Notes: generated from the sequence alone by a model not told the origin. Numbered from the stretch's first letter, positions 9,789 through 18,610 are shown. The stretch: DNA of 64,000 bases from Tabrizicola soli (GCF_015999335.1 NZ_JAEACP010000004.1:124001-188000); one strand, 5' to 3'. A program made the numbers and translations.

Positions 9789-9794
9789 CCGGTC

Positions 9795-10874
9795 GTGCTG
9801 AGGCTTGAGAAGCGCCCTACCCCGAGCAGGTTCTGGCTTTACGCGACCCCTCCCGTTGCGGTGATCCTGACCATGATCGCGGGCGGAATCCTGTTCGCGG
9901 CGATGGGGAAGAACCCGGTCGAGGTGATCCGCACGATCTTCTGGGACCCGATGTTCGGCGAATTCGCCTTCTACCTGCGCGGGCAGCTTCTGGTGAAGGC
10001 GGGGCCGCTGATCCTGATCGCGATCGGCCTGGCGCTGGGATTCCGGGCCGGGATCTGGAACATCGGGGCCGAGGGCCAGTACATCATGGGCGCGATCTTC
10101 GGCGCCTCGGTGGGGCTGGCGGTATTCCCGACGGAAAGCCGCTGGATCTTTCCGGTGATGATCGTCGCGGGGGCCTTCGGCGGCTGGCTCTGGGCGATGA
10201 TCCCGGCGATCCTGAAGACGCGGTTCAACACCAACGAGATCCTTGTCAGCCTGATGCTGGTCTATGTGGCCGAGACGATCCTGGCCAAGGCCTCGACCGG
10301 GTTCCTGAAGAACCCCGAGGGGATGGGATTTCCGGGGAGCCGCAATTTCTCGGGCTATCCTGCCGCGCAGAACGCCTTCCTGTATGAGCCGCTGGGCCTG
10401 CATTGGGGCGGGGTCGCGGCGCTGGTGACGGGGGTTCTGGCCTGGGTGCTGCTGACGCGGCACCAGGCGGGGTTCCAGATCCGGCTGGCCGGGCAGGCCC
10501 CGAGGGCGGCGCGGTTCCATGGCGTCTCGCCCGCGCGGCTGGTGGTCCTGTGCATGGGGATCTCGGGCGCGCTGGCGGGGCTGGCGGGGATGTTCGAGGT
10601 GACGGGACCGGCGGGGCAGATCAGCATCGACTTCAACACCGGCTACGGGTTCACGGCGATCATCGTGGCCTTCCTGGGGCGGCTGAACCCCTTGGGGATC
10701 GTGCTGGCCGGGTTCCTGATGGCGCTGACCTATGTCGGCGGCGAGATGGCCTCGACCAACCTGGGCCTGCCGGATGCGGCGATCCAGGTGTTCCAGGGAA
10801 TGCTGCTGTTCTTCCTTCTCGGGGTGGATGTGCTGACGAATTATCGGTTCCGGCTGGCTGTGGGAGCGCTGTGA
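9795..10874 (+). CDS. ABC transporter permease, BMP/nucleoside type (first subunit)
   Basis: Inner-membrane permease of the purine nucleoside importer, BPD_transp_2 family (as in RbsC-like and YufP-like proteins). With GTG 9795 as start it is 359 residues and begins VLRLEKRPTPSRFWLYATPP; a G-rich stretch GGGGG lies eight bases upstream. The open frame reaches back to 9678, but those residues come from the repeat elements and are not kept. Eight to ten hydrophobic helices are evident, with GFRAGIWNIGAEGQYIMGAI, the characteristic EAA-like block of this family, near residue 80. It ends at 10874, where the next permease begins with a one-base overlap. Confidence 0.9.
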   Translation: MLRLEKRPTPSRFWLYATPPVAVILTMIAGGILFAAMGKNPVEVIRTIFWDPMFGEFAFYLRGQLLVKAGPLILIAIGLALGFRAGIWNIGAEGQYIMGAIFGASVGLAVFPTESRWIFPVMIVAGAFGGWLWAMIPAILKTRFNTNEILVSLMLVYVAETILAKASTGFLKNPEGMGFPGSRNFSGYPAAQNAFLYEPLGLHWGGVAALVTGVLAWVLLTRHQAGFQIRLAGQAPRAARFHGVSPARLVVLCMGISGALAGLAGMFEVTGPAGQISIDFNTGYGFTAIIVAFLGRLNPLGIVLAGFLMALTYVGGEMASTNLGLPDAAIQVFQGMLLFFLLGVDVLTNYRFRLAVGAL

Positions 10875-11806
10875 TGGATTTCGGTGGGATCAATCCGGTC
10901 ATCCTGATCGCGACCCTGATGGCCTCGGCGGTGCCGATCCTGCTGGCGGCGCTGGGCGAGACGGTGGTCGAGCGCTCGGGCGTGCTGAACCTGGGCGTCG
11001 AGGGGATGATGATCATCGGCGCGCTCGGCGGCTTCGTCGTGGCGGTCCAGACAGGAAGCCCGGTGCTGGGCTTCATCGGCGGGGCGGTGGCGGGGGCGGC
11101 GCTGAGCCTGATCTTCGCGGCCCTGACGCAGGTCTTCCTGGCGAACCAGGTGGCGACGGGGCTGGCGTTGACGCTGTTCGGGCTGGGGGTCTCCTCCTTG
11201 GGCGGGCAGGGCTACAACGGGATCAAGCCGCCTGCGACCGGGCAGCTGCTGCCGGATGCGCTGGCGGACCTGCCGGTGGTGGGGCCGATCCTCTTCGGCC
11301 ATGACTGGGTGGTCTATTTCAGCATCGCGATGACGGCGGTGCTGTGGTGGGTGCTGAAGGCGACGCGCGTCGGGCTGGTCATCCGGGCGGTGGGCGAAAG
11401 CCATGAGGCCGCCCATGCGCTGGGCTACAAGGTGAACCGGATCCGGCTGATGTGCATCGCCTTCGGCGGGGCGATGGCGGGGATCGGCGGGGCCTATGTC
11501 AGCCTGGCGCGGGTGCCGCAATGGGTGGACGGGATCACCTCGGGCGCGGGCTGGATCGCGCTGGCGATCGTGGTCTTCGCCAGCTGGCGGCCCTGGCGGG
11601 TGCTGCTGGGGGCCTGGCTGTTCGGCGGCATCACCGTGCTGCAGCTGAACCTGCAGGTCGCCGGGTCCGGCATCCCGGTCGAGTACTTGTCCATGGCCCC
11701 CTATCTGATAACCATCCTCGTGCTGGTCGTCATGTCGGCCGGGCGGCGGGGCAAGGCCAATGGCGCGCCCGCCGCGCTGGGACAGAATTTTCACGCCTCG
11801 CGCTGA
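10874..11806 (+). CDS. ABC transporter permease, BMP/nucleoside type (second subunit)
   Basis: Second membrane subunit of the same importer, 310 residues, with about eight helices. ERSGVLNLGVEGMMIIGA matches the conserved cytoplasmic block of BPD_transp_2 permeases that touches the ATPase. ATG 10874 shares its first base with the stop of the upstream permease, so the pair is coupled. The heterodimer of a YufP-like and a YufQ-like permease is the usual arrangement for PnrA-type nucleoside transporters. A 48-base gap separates it from the binding-protein gene. Confidence 0.92.
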   Translation: MDFGGINPVILIATLMASAVPILLAALGETVVERSGVLNLGVEGMMIIGALGGFVVAVQTGSPVLGFIGGAVAGAALSLIFAALTQVFLANQVATGLALTLFGLGVSSLGGQGYNGIKPPATGQLLPDALADLPVVGPILFGHDWVVYFSIAMTAVLWWVLKATRVGLVIRAVGESHEAAHALGYKVNRIRLMCIAFGGAMAGIGGAYVSLARVPQWVDGITSGAGWIALAIVVFASWRPWRVLLGAWLFGGITVLQLNLQVAGSGIPVEYLSMAPYLITILVLVVMSAGRRGKANGAPAALGQNFHASR

Positions 11807-11854
11807 GGCAGATACCGCGGGGCCGGAGGGTTCCGCCACCAAGGGGAGAAGAAG

Positions 11855-12946
11855 ATGAAACGGAGAACTCTGCTGGCAAGCGCGGCGATGGGGCTGATGC
11901 TGGCCTCGGGCGCCTTCGCGCAAGGCATGGACAAGGTGAAGGCCTGCTTCGTCTATGTCGGCCCGATCGGCGATGGCGGCTGGACCTACCAGCACCATCA
12001 GGGCGCGCTGGCGGTGCAGGAGAAGTTCGGCGACAAGGTCGAGATCCAGTATCAGGAGAACGTGCCCGAGGGCGCCGATGCCGAGCGGGTGCTGACCCAG
12101 ATGGCGCTGGGCGGCTGCAACATCATCTTCACCACCTCGTTCGGCTACATGGATGCGACGAACGCCGTGGCCGCCAAGTTCCCCGACGTGAAGTTCGAAC
12201 ATGCCACCGGCTTCAAGCGCGAGCATCCGAACGTCTCGACCTACAACGCGCGCTTCTACGAGGGCCGCGCGGTGGAAGGCCTGATCGCGGGGCGGATGAC
12301 CAAGTCGAACAAGATCGGCTATATCGGGTCCTTCCCGATCCCCGAGGTGATCATGGGGATCAACAGCTATTACCTGGCCGCCAAGAAGGTGAACCCGGAC
12401 GTCCAGCTGTCGGTGGTCTGGGCCTTCACCTGGTTCGACCCGGCCAAGGAGGCCGATTCCGCCAAGGCGCTGATCGACCAGGGCGTCGACGTGATCGCCA
12501 GCCACACCGATTCGACCGCGCCCCTGGCCGAGGCCGCCAAGACCGGCGGCAAGGTGATCGGCTTCGGTCAGGCCTCGGACATGGCGGTGCCGGAATACAT
12601 GCCGACGCCGCGCGTCACCTCGATCATCGACAACTGGGCGCCCTATTACGTCGAGCGGGTCGGCGCGCTGCTGGACGGGACCTACGAGCAGAAGGACACC
12701 TGGGCCGGCATCGGCGGCGGCGAGGTGCAGATCGGCGAGATCACCGAGGCGATCCCGGCCGAGGTCAAGGCCGAGGCGGAAGCCCTGCGCGATGCGATCG
12801 GGGCGGGCACGCTTCACCCGTTCACCGGGCCGATCAACAAGCAGGACGGCTCGCCCTGGCTGGCGGAAGGCGCGACCGCGCCGGATGGCGACCTTTTGGG
12901 GATGGGGTTCTACGTCGAAGGGATCACCGGCGACATTCCGCAGTGA
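11855..12946 (+). CDS. BMP family periplasmic binding protein of the nucleoside/purine ABC transporter
   Basis: Substrate-binding protein of 363 residues. The first 22 residues, ending LASGAFAQ, form a Sec signal peptide with an AXA site and no lipobox, so it should be a soluble periplasmic protein rather than a lipoprotein like spirochaete BmpA. VYVGPIGDGGWTYQHHQG near residue 35 and IGYIGSFPIPEVIMGIN are typical of the BMP (basic membrane protein) fold. RBS GGGGAGAAG lies just before ATG 11855. It ends the xdh/transport operon, followed by a hairpin at 12996-13024. A purine or nucleoside ligand is inferred from the family and operon. Confidence 0.92.
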   Translation: MKRRTLLASAAMGLMLASGAFAQGMDKVKACFVYVGPIGDGGWTYQHHQGALAVQEKFGDKVEIQYQENVPEGADAERVLTQMALGGCNIIFTTSFGYMDATNAVAAKFPDVKFEHATGFKREHPNVSTYNARFYEGRAVEGLIAGRMTKSNKIGYIGSFPIPEVIMGINSYYLAAKKVNPDVQLSVVWAFTWFDPAKEADSAKALIDQGVDVIASHTDSTAPLAEAAKTGGKVIGFGQASDMAVPEYMPTPRVTSIIDNWAPYYVERVGALLDGTYEQKDTWAGIGGGEVQIGEITEAIPAEVKAEAEALRDAIGAGTLHPFTGPINKQDGSPWLAEGATAPDGDLLGMGFYVEGITGDIPQ

Positions 12947-12976
12947 CCGACGGGGGTTTCGGCCCCCCACATCTTT

Positions 12977-13024
12977 GAGTATTTGAGCCAAGAGGAAGGG
13001 GCATGGGGTTTCCCGTGCCCCTTT
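12977..13024 (+). terminator. Intergenic motif and probable terminator after the purine operon
   Basis: GAGTATTTGAGCCAAGAGGA (12977-12996), a motif repeated almost exactly at 53381, runs into a hairpin AAGGGGCA...TGCCCCTT (12996-13024) whose 3' arm ends in CTTT. It closes the xdh-transport operon before the oxidoreductase gene at 13044. Confidence 0.6.
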
Positions 13025-13043
13025 CCGTATCGGGAGGGACGGG

Positions 13044-14120
13044 ATGGACGCGGATTTTCTGATCGTCGGCGGCGGGATCGCCGGGATCTCGGCGGCGGCG
13101 CGGTTGTCGGAGTTGGGGCGGGTGATCCTGCTGGAAGCGGAGGACGGGCTGGCGCATCATGCCAGCAGCCGCTCGGCGGCGCTGTACGAGCCGCGCTATG
13201 GCGCGCCTGCGGTGGTGGGGTTGTCGATGGCCTCGGAGGCGCATTTCCGGGCGTTGCCGGGGGTGCTTTCGCCGCGCGGGCTGTTGCTGGTGGGAAAGGC
13301 CGGGGCGGGGGAGGCCTTCGGACATGACCTGAAAGCGATGGCCTTCGACCCGATCAGCGTCGAGGAGGCGCGGCGGATCGTGCCGATCCTGAATCCCGAG
13401 ACCGTGGCGCTGGCGGGCTATGCCGCCCATGCCGAGGATGTGGATACCGACCTTCTGGTCCAGGGCTTCGCCCGTGAGGCCAGGGGGCGGGGAGCGCAGG
13501 TGCTGACCAAGGCGAAGGTGACGGCGATTGCGAAGGACGGCGCTGGATGGCGGGTGTCCTCGGCCGCGGGGGAGTTCACCGCGCGGATGGTGGTGAACGC
13601 GGCCGGGGCCTGGGTGGACCAGGTGGCGGCGCTGGCGGGGGTGCGGCCGCTGGGTTTCACCCCCTACCGCAGGTCGATGGCGCGGATCCCGGCGCCGGGC
13701 GGGCATGATGTGGGCAAATGGCCGATGATGTTCGGGCCGGGCGAGGACTGGTATGCCAAGCCGGACGCGGGGGCGCTGATCGTCTCGCCCGCCGAGGAGG
13801 ACCTGATGGAGCCGCATGACGCCTGGGCCGACGACATGGTCCTGGCCGAGGGGCTGGCGCGCTATGAGGAGATGGTGACCGAGCCGGTCACGCGGCTGCT
13901 GGCCAGTTGGGCGGGTCTGCGCACCTTCTCGCCCGACCGGGTGCTGGTGATCGGACCGGATGCGCGCGAGCCCGCGTTCTTCTGGCTGGCGGGCCAGGGC
14001 GGCTATGGCTTCCAGACCTGCCCGGCGGCCAGCCGGCTGGCGGCGGATCTGATCGGGGGCCGCGCGCCCGAGCTGGAGCCGGATCTGGTCGCGCAGCTGT
14101 CGCCGTCGCGCTTCGGTTGA
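13044..14120 (+). CDS. FAD-dependent oxidoreductase, DAO/DadA-like family
   Basis: A 358-residue flavoprotein of the D-amino-acid oxidase fold. The N-terminus IVGGGIAGISAAARLSELG is the dinucleotide-binding motif, followed by EAEDGLAHHASSRSAA as the flavin loop; PDARVLVIGPD-like and GQGGYGFQTCPAASRLAAD near the C-terminus close the FAD domain. Family members oxidise amines or amino acids such as glycine, sarcosine or D-amino acids, but the substrate cannot be told from the sequence. [15 protein letters not shown] precedes ATG 13044. It lies behind the terminator of the purine operon and is probably a separate unit with the next small gene. Confidence 0.85.
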   Translation: MDADFLIVGGGIAGISAAARLSELGRVILLEAEDGLAHHASSRSAALYEPRYGAPAVVGLSMASEAHFRALPGVLSPRGLLLVGKAGAGEAFGHDLKAMAFDPISVEEARRIVPILNPETVALAGYAAHAEDVDTDLLVQGFAREARGRGAQVLTKAKVTAIAKDGAGWRVSSAAGEFTARMVVNAAGAWVDQVAALAGVRPLGFTPYRRSMARIPAPGGHDVGKWPMMFGPGEDWYAKPDAGALIVSPAEEDLMEPHDAWADDMVLAEGLARYEEMVTEPVTRLLASWAGLRTFSPDRVLVIGPDAREPAFFWLAGQGGYGFQTCPAASRLAADLIGGRAPELEPDLVAQLSPSRFG

Positions 14121-14180
14121 GGCAGGTCAAGGCGCGGCCTCCGCCGCCCGTGCCAATTGGGCGCGACAAAGGAGGCCGCG

Positions 14181-14534
14181 ATGAGCGATGTGAGCTATCA
14201 GGAAAAGATCAGCGGGATGCGCAAGGAGTTGCGCGCCCTGAACGCGCTGATGCCCGAGACGGCGAAGGGCTTTGCCCAGCTCTCGAAGGCGGTCAAGGAC
14301 AACGGGCCGCTGGGCGTGAAGGAGAAGGAATATGTGGCGCTTGGCATGTCGGTCGTGCTGCGCTGCGAGCCCTGCATCAACTTTCACGTCGAGGCGCTGA
14401 TGAAGGCGGGCGCCACGCGCGAGGAGCTGGGCGACGTGCTGGCGATGGCGGTGCAGATGGGCGGCGGGCCGGGGCTGATGTATGCCGGGCACGCGCTGGC
14501 CTGCTGGGACGAGCTGGCGGCCAGGGCGGCGTGA
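14181..14534 (+). CDS. Carboxymuconolactone decarboxylase (AhpD-like) family protein
   Basis: A cytoplasmic protein of 117 residues with the all-helical CMD/AhpD fold. EKEYVALGMSVVLRCEPCINFHVEAL carries the AhpD-type Cys-x2-Cys...His active site in which the thiols act as a peroxidase or disulfide reductase; true decarboxylases lack the cysteines. I chose ATG 14181 because AGGAGG stands at 14170-14175; a TTG at 14157 is in frame but has no RBS. The native partner is not obvious from the context. Confidence 0.88.
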   Translation: MSDVSYQEKISGMRKELRALNALMPETAKGFAQLSKAVKDNGPLGVKEKEYVALGMSVVLRCEPCINFHVEALMKAGATREELGDVLAMAVQMGGGPGLMYAGHALACWDELAARAA

Positions 14535-14601
14535 CGGGGTTTCCGCCGAGGGGCGAAAATCCCGCGTGACAGGCGGCGCGCGGCGCGGCAGCATCTGCGC
14601 C

Positions 14602-15378
14602 ATGCGCACCCTTCCCCTGCTTCTCGTCCTGCTGCTTGCCGCCTGCGGCGGCACCTCACGCCAGGCGCAGGAGGAGACGATCACCGTCACCTCCTCGAAC
14701 TTCAGCGACGCCGATCCGACCGACTGGACGGGCCGGTCCCCGGACCGCTATCCGGTGCATGGGGTGGACCTGTCGCGGTTCCAGACCCAGGTGGACTGGA
14801 CCACGGCGCGGGCCAACGGGGTGAACTTCGCCTTCATCAAGGCCACGGAAGGCGGGGACATGCTGGACCCGATGTTCGAGTCGCACTGGCGCACGGCCGG
14901 ACGGGCGGGGGTGAAGCGCGGGGCCTACCATTTCTTCTACCATTGCCGCCCGGCGGCCGAGCAGGCGCGGTGGTTCATCCGGCATGTGCCCAAGGTGCCG
15001 GGCGCCCTGCCCCCGGTCCTGGACATGGAATGGACGCCCACCAGCCCGACCTGCACCATCCGCCGCGACGGGGCCACGATCCGCGAAGAGGCGCGGATCT
15101 TCATGGAGATCGTGGCGCGGCATTACGGCCAGCGGCCGATCATCTATACGACGGTGGATTTCTACGAGGATACCGAGCTCTGGCGGCTGGGCGGGGCCGA
15201 GTTCTGGCTGCGCTCGGTCGCGGGGCATCCGGGCGAGGTCTATGGCGGCAAGGACTGGAGCTTCTGGCAGTATACCTCGACCGGGGTGGTGCCGGGGATC
15301 GCGGGCAAGGTGGACATCAACGTCTTCGCCGGGTCCAAGGCGAACTGGGCGCGCTGGCTGGGCGCACGCGCGCTTTAG
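14602..15378 (+). CDS. Glycoside hydrolase family 25 lysozyme-like lipoprotein
   Basis: A predicted peptidoglycan muramidase of 258 residues. The leader ends in the lipobox LLAAC with Cys15, so it is anchored to a membrane, probably the outer membrane facing the periplasm. The mature part shows the GH25 signatures: GVDLSRFQ with the first catalytic-site Asp, FAFIKATEGGDM, GAYHFFYHC, and LDMEWTP with the DxE pair. DWSFWQYTSTG and VDINVFAG end the barrel. ATG 14602 is chosen since it gives the lipoprotein signal. The stop codon TAG overlaps the stop codon of the convergent gene at 15375. Confidence 0.92.
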   Translation: MRTLPLLLVLLLAACGGTSRQAQEETITVTSSNFSDADPTDWTGRSPDRYPVHGVDLSRFQTQVDWTTARANGVNFAFIKATEGGDMLDPMFESHWRTAGRAGVKRGAYHFFYHCRPAAEQARWFIRHVPKVPGALPPVLDMEWTPTSPTCTIRRDGATIREEARIFMEIVARHYGQRPIIYTTVDFYEDTELWRLGGAEFWLRSVAGHPGEVYGGKDWSFWQYTSTGVVPGIAGKVDINVFAGSKANWARWLGARAL

Positions 15379-15680
15379 CGGTTGCGCCAGCGGCGCAGCA
15401 GGGCCCTGCCCCGGCGGCGGCAGCGGATCATCAGGACCGAGATCGGCCCGCGCAGGATCGGCAGGTCCACGGCCAGAAGCAGAAGGCCGAGGGGCAGCAT
15501 CCAGACGCCGAGCACGGGCATGAAGGCGAAGAAGCCGCCGGCGATCAGGATCAGGGCGAGCGGGAAGCGGATCGGAAACCAGCTGTCGCGGCGCAATGTG
15601 GACATCGGGCCGCGCAGGACGGGGACCATCCGCTCCAGCGCGTCGAACTGCCGTTGAAACCTGCGTTCGCGTGGGCCCAT
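15375..15680 (-). CDS. Small membrane protein of unknown function
   Basis: A protein of 101 residues with a basic N-terminus (GPRERRFQRQ), two closely spaced hydrophobic helices around FPLALILIAGGFFAFMPVLG and WMLPLGLLLLAVDLP, and a very basic C-terminal tail rich in Arg. The tail suggests a cytoplasmic C-terminus. GGAGG is five bases upstream of ATG 15680, supporting the start. The stop overlaps that of the lysozyme gene by four bases tail to tail. I do not recognise a named family; two-helix proteins of this type are common conserved hypotheticals in Rhodobacterales. Confidence 0.7.
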   Translation of the reverse strand: MGPRERRFQRQFDALERMVPVLRGPMSTLRRDSWFPIRFPLALILIAGGFFAFMPVLGVWMLPLGLLLLAVDLPILRGPISVLMIRCRRRGRALLRRWRNR

Positions 15681-15779
15681 GATTCCTCCCGAGGGCAAGA
15701 GATGGAGGTTGCGGGGCACGGCTTCAAGACGGGAACCGAAGCGGAGCCGAAGGGTTGAAACCCCGAGGAGGACGCGGCC

Positions 15780-16115
15780 ATGGCGCGGTTTCTGACCATC
15801 GGATACGGCACGCGTGCGGGCTATGACCGCACGCCGGAGAACCTGCGCGCGGCGGCCCATGCGGCGGATGCCCGGCTGGTGGCGCGGGGCGCGGTGACGG
15901 GGATCGCGGGCGCGCCGGTGCAGGTGCGCAATCCGGAAAGCTCGGGGGTGGAAGTGACCGAGGGGGCCTTCCTGGCCTCGGCCCTGCCGGTCGCGGGCTT
16001 CGGGCTGATCGAGGCGGAGAGCCTGGAGGAGGCCATCGCCCTGGTAAGCGAAACCCCATGCGCTGTGGCGCATGGGGTGGTGGAAGTCTGGCCGCTCAGG
16101 GAGCAGAACGGTTAA
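15780..16115 (+). CDS. YCII-related domain protein
   Basis: A 111-residue protein of the YCII/DGPF superfamily, a ferredoxin-like fold of uncertain function often linked to regulators. ARFLTIGYGTRAGYDRTP is the first strand and loop, and AIALVSETPCAVAHGVVEVWPL is the typical C-terminal strand. The codons for TPCAVAHGV contain a perfect 11-bp inverted repeat at 16053-16078. RBS GAGGA is eleven bases before the ATG. The stop overlaps, tail to tail, the stop of the dehydrogenase gene at 16112. Confidence 0.8.
   Translation: MARFLTIGYGTRAGYDRTPENLRAAAHAADARLVARGAVTGIAGAPVQVRNPESSGVEVTEGAFLASALPVAGFGLIEAESLEEAIALVSETPCAVAHGVVEVWPLREQNG
16053..16078. repeat. Perfect 11-bp stem inside the YCII coding sequence
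   Basis: ACCCCATGCGC (16053-16063), loop TGTG, GCGCATGGGGT (16068-16078). It sits about 40 bases before both convergent stop codons and could act as a bidirectional terminator structure, although it lacks a T-tract. Confidence 0.6.
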
Positions 16116-18610
16116 GCGTCCACGCGGATCCGCGCGTTCGTCGGGTCGAAGGGGCTGTCCTCGGTGACGACGGCGTCCCATTCCTTGAGCTGGATCTTCA
16201 CCTTCAGCTTCTGACCCGGTTCCGCCAGTTCGGCCGGAACATAGCCCATGCCGATCTGCTTGCCGAAGGCGACCGAGTAGCCGCCGGAGGTCAGGCGGCC
16301 GACCTTGATGCCGTCATGGATGAGGGCTTCCTTACCCCAGGGGTCGGCATCCGACGGGCCGTCGATCAGCAGCGTCACGCATTTCGACCGGATGCCGGTG
16401 TCCAGCATCTTCTGCTTGCCGCGGAAGTCCTTGGTCAGGTCCACGAAGCGGTCGAGCGCGGCTTCCAGGGGCGTGGCGTCGCGGCCAAGCTCGTTGCCGA
16501 AGGCGCGGTAGCTCTTTTCCTGCCGCAACCAGTTCTGGGCGCGGGCGCCGACGCCCTTCAGGCCGTGCTTGGCGCCGACCGACCAGAGCAGGTCCCAGAG
16601 GTAGCGGCCGAATTCGATCGGGTAGTGCAACTCCCAGCCAAGCTCGCCCGTATAGGCCACGCGGACGGCGCGGACGGGGCACATGCCCAGTTCGATGTCG
16701 CGGTAGGACAGCCAGGGGAAGCGCTTGTTGCCAAGGACGGTGTCGGGGTCGGCGTCCTTGACGATGTCCTTGAGAAGGGCGCGGGCGTTCGGGCCGGCCA
16801 GCGCATAGACGCCCCATTGCGTCGTCACGTCATGGATGTCGATGGCGCCCTTGCCAGCGGCCATCCAGTCGTCGGCGGATTTCTGCAGGAAGTCGTAGTC
16901 ATAGGCGGTCCAGGCCCCGGCGGAGATCAGGTAGTATTCGTCCTGTTTCAGGCGGACGATGGTGTATTCGATCCGCGTCGTGCCGTGGTCGGTCAGGGCA
17001 TAGGTCAGGTTGATCCGGCCCACGTTCGGCAGCTTGTTGCAGGTGAAGTGGTCGAGGAAGGCGGTGGCACCCGGACCCCGGACAAGGTGCTTGGTGAAGG
17101 CCGAGGCGTCTATGATGCCCACCGTGTTCCTCACCGCTTCGGCCTCGGCCTTGGCGTATTGCCACCAGGCGCCGCGGCGGAAGCTGCGGCTATTGTGGTC
17201 GAAGTCAGCGGGGGCGTCCTTCGGCCCGTAGTAGTTCGGGCGTTCCCAGCCGTTCACCTGGCCGAACTGCGCGCCCATCTCCTTCTGGCGGTCATAGGCC
17301 GGGGCGGTGCGCAGCGGGCGGCAGGCTTCACGCTCTTCGTCCGGGTGGTGCAGGATGAAGACGTGGTCGTAGCACTCTTCGTTCTTGCGCGAGGCGTATT
17401 CCGTGGTCATCCAGCCGCCGAAGCGCTTGGGGTCGAGAGAGGCCATGTCGATCTCGGCCTCGCCCTGGGTCATCAGCTGGGCGAGGTAGTAGCCGGTGCC
17501 GCCCGCGGCGGTGATGCCGAAGGAGAAGCCCTCGGCCAGCCACATGTTGCGCAGGCCCGGGGCGGGGCCGACCAGCGGGTTGCCGTCAGGGGTATAGCAG
17601 ATCGGGCCGTTGTAATCGTCCTTGAGGCCCACGGTTTCCGAGGACGGAATCCGGTGGATGAAGGACATGTATTCCTGCTCGATCCGTTCGAGGTCGAGCG
17701 GGAACAGGTCGGCGCGGAAGCTGTCGGGGACGCCGTACTGGAAGCGGGCGGGGGCGCCCTTTTCGTAGGGGCCAAGGATCCAGCCGCCGCGTTCCTCGCG
17801 CACATACCATTTGGCGTCGGCGTCGCGCAGGACCGGATGCTGCGGGTTGGTCTTGCGCCATTCGACAAGGGCGGGGTCGGGCTCGGTCACGATATACTGG
17901 TGCTCGACCACGACGGCGGGGGTCTTGATGCCGAGGAGCTTGGCGGTGCGCTGGGCGTGGTTGCCGGTGGCGGTGACGACATGTTCGGCGGTGATGTCGA
18001 ACTTGTCGTCGGTGGCGACGAGGTTGCCGCCGCGTTCTTCAAGCCGGGTGCAGGAGACGATCCATTCGCTGCCGGTCCAGCGGTAGCCGTCGACCTGGAC
18101 CTTGCGTTCGATGGTCGCGCCGTGCTGGCGGGCGCCCTTGGCCATGGCTTGCGTCACGTCGGCCGGGTTGATGTAGCCGTCCTGCGGGTGGTAGAGCGCG
18201 CCGATCAGGTCCTCGGTGCGTACCAGCGGCCAGCGCTCCTTGATCTCCTTCGGCGTCAGGAATTCGTGGTAGACCCCGGCGGTTTCGGCGACGGAGGAGT
18301 AGAGCATGTACTCGTCCATCCGCTGCTGGTGCTGCGCCATCCGCAGGTTGCCGACGACGTAGAAACCGGCGTTGAGGCCGGTCTCGGCCTCCAGCCCCTT
18401 GTAGAAGTCGACCGAATACTTGTGGATATGGGTCGTCGCATAGCTCATGTTGAAGAGCGGCAGGAGACCGGCGGCGTGCCAGGTGGAGCCGGAGGTCAGC
18501 TCGTCGCGTTCGACCAGCATGGTGTCCCAGCCGGCCTTGGCCAGGTGATAGGCGATCCCGGTGCCGACTGCGCCGCCGCCGACGACAAGGGCTTTCACGT
18601 GGGTTTTCAT
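16112..18610 (-). CDS. Dimethylglycine/sarcosine dehydrogenase-type flavoprotein (DAO + GcvT domains)
   Basis: A cytoplasmic 832-residue enzyme expected to demethylate dimethylglycine or sarcosine, passing the one-carbon unit to tetrahydrofolate. The N-terminal FAD domain has ALVVGGGAVGTGIAYHLAKAG and TSGSTWHAAGL, whose His is the covalent flavin site in dimethylglycine dehydrogenases. The C-terminal half (about residues 430-832) is the GcvT/aminomethyltransferase domain, with VTQWGVYALAGPNAR and GELGWELHYPIEFGRYLW. The length fits the family. It begins at ATG 18610 (MKTHVKALVV) and is transcribed alone. Whether the substrate is sarcosine or dimethylglycine cannot be read from the sequence. 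Confidence 0.9.
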   Translation of the reverse strand: MKTHVKALVVGGGAVGTGIAYHLAKAGWDTMLVERDELTSGSTWHAAGLLPLFNMSYATTHIHKYSVDFYKGLEAETGLNAGFYVVGNLRMAQHQQRMDEYMLYSSVAETAGVYHEFLTPKEIKERWPLVRTEDLIGALYHPQDGYINPADVTQAMAKGARQHGATIERKVQVDGYRWTGSEWIVSCTRLEERGGNLVATDDKFDITAEHVVTATGNHAQRTAKLLGIKTPAVVVEHQYIVTEPDPALVEWRKTNPQHPVLRDADAKWYVREERGGWILGPYEKGAPARFQYGVPDSFRADLFPLDLERIEQEYMSFIHRIPSSETVGLKDDYNGPICYTPDGNPLVGPAPGLRNMWLAEGFSFGITAAGGTGYYLAQLMTQGEAEIDMASLDPKRFGGWMTTEYASRKNEECYDHVFILHHPDEEREACRPLRTAPAYDRQKEMGAQFGQVNGWERPNYYGPKDAPADFDHNSRSFRRGAWWQYAKAEAEAVRNTVGIIDASAFTKHLVRGPGATAFLDHFTCNKLPNVGRINLTYALTDHGTTRIEYTIVRLKQDEYYLISAGAWTAYDYDFLQKSADDWMAAGKGAIDIHDVTTQWGVYALAGPNARALLKDIVKDADPDTVLGNKRFPWLSYRDIELGMCPVRAVRVAYTGELGWELHYPIEFGRYLWDLLWSVGAKHGLKGVGARAQNWLRQEKSYRAFGNELGRDATPLEAALDRFVDLTKDFRGKQKMLDTGIRSKCVTLLIDGPSDADPWGKEALIHDGIKVGRLTSGGYSVAFGKQIGMGYVPAELAEPGQKLKVKIQLKEWDAVVTEDSPFDPTNARIRVDA

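Noticed and set aside
9608-9808. Small open frame MRAELVTGR... between ATPase and permease
   Set aside because: Translation is of repeat DNA; no resemblance to the permease N-terminus. It is at most a relic of an older start.
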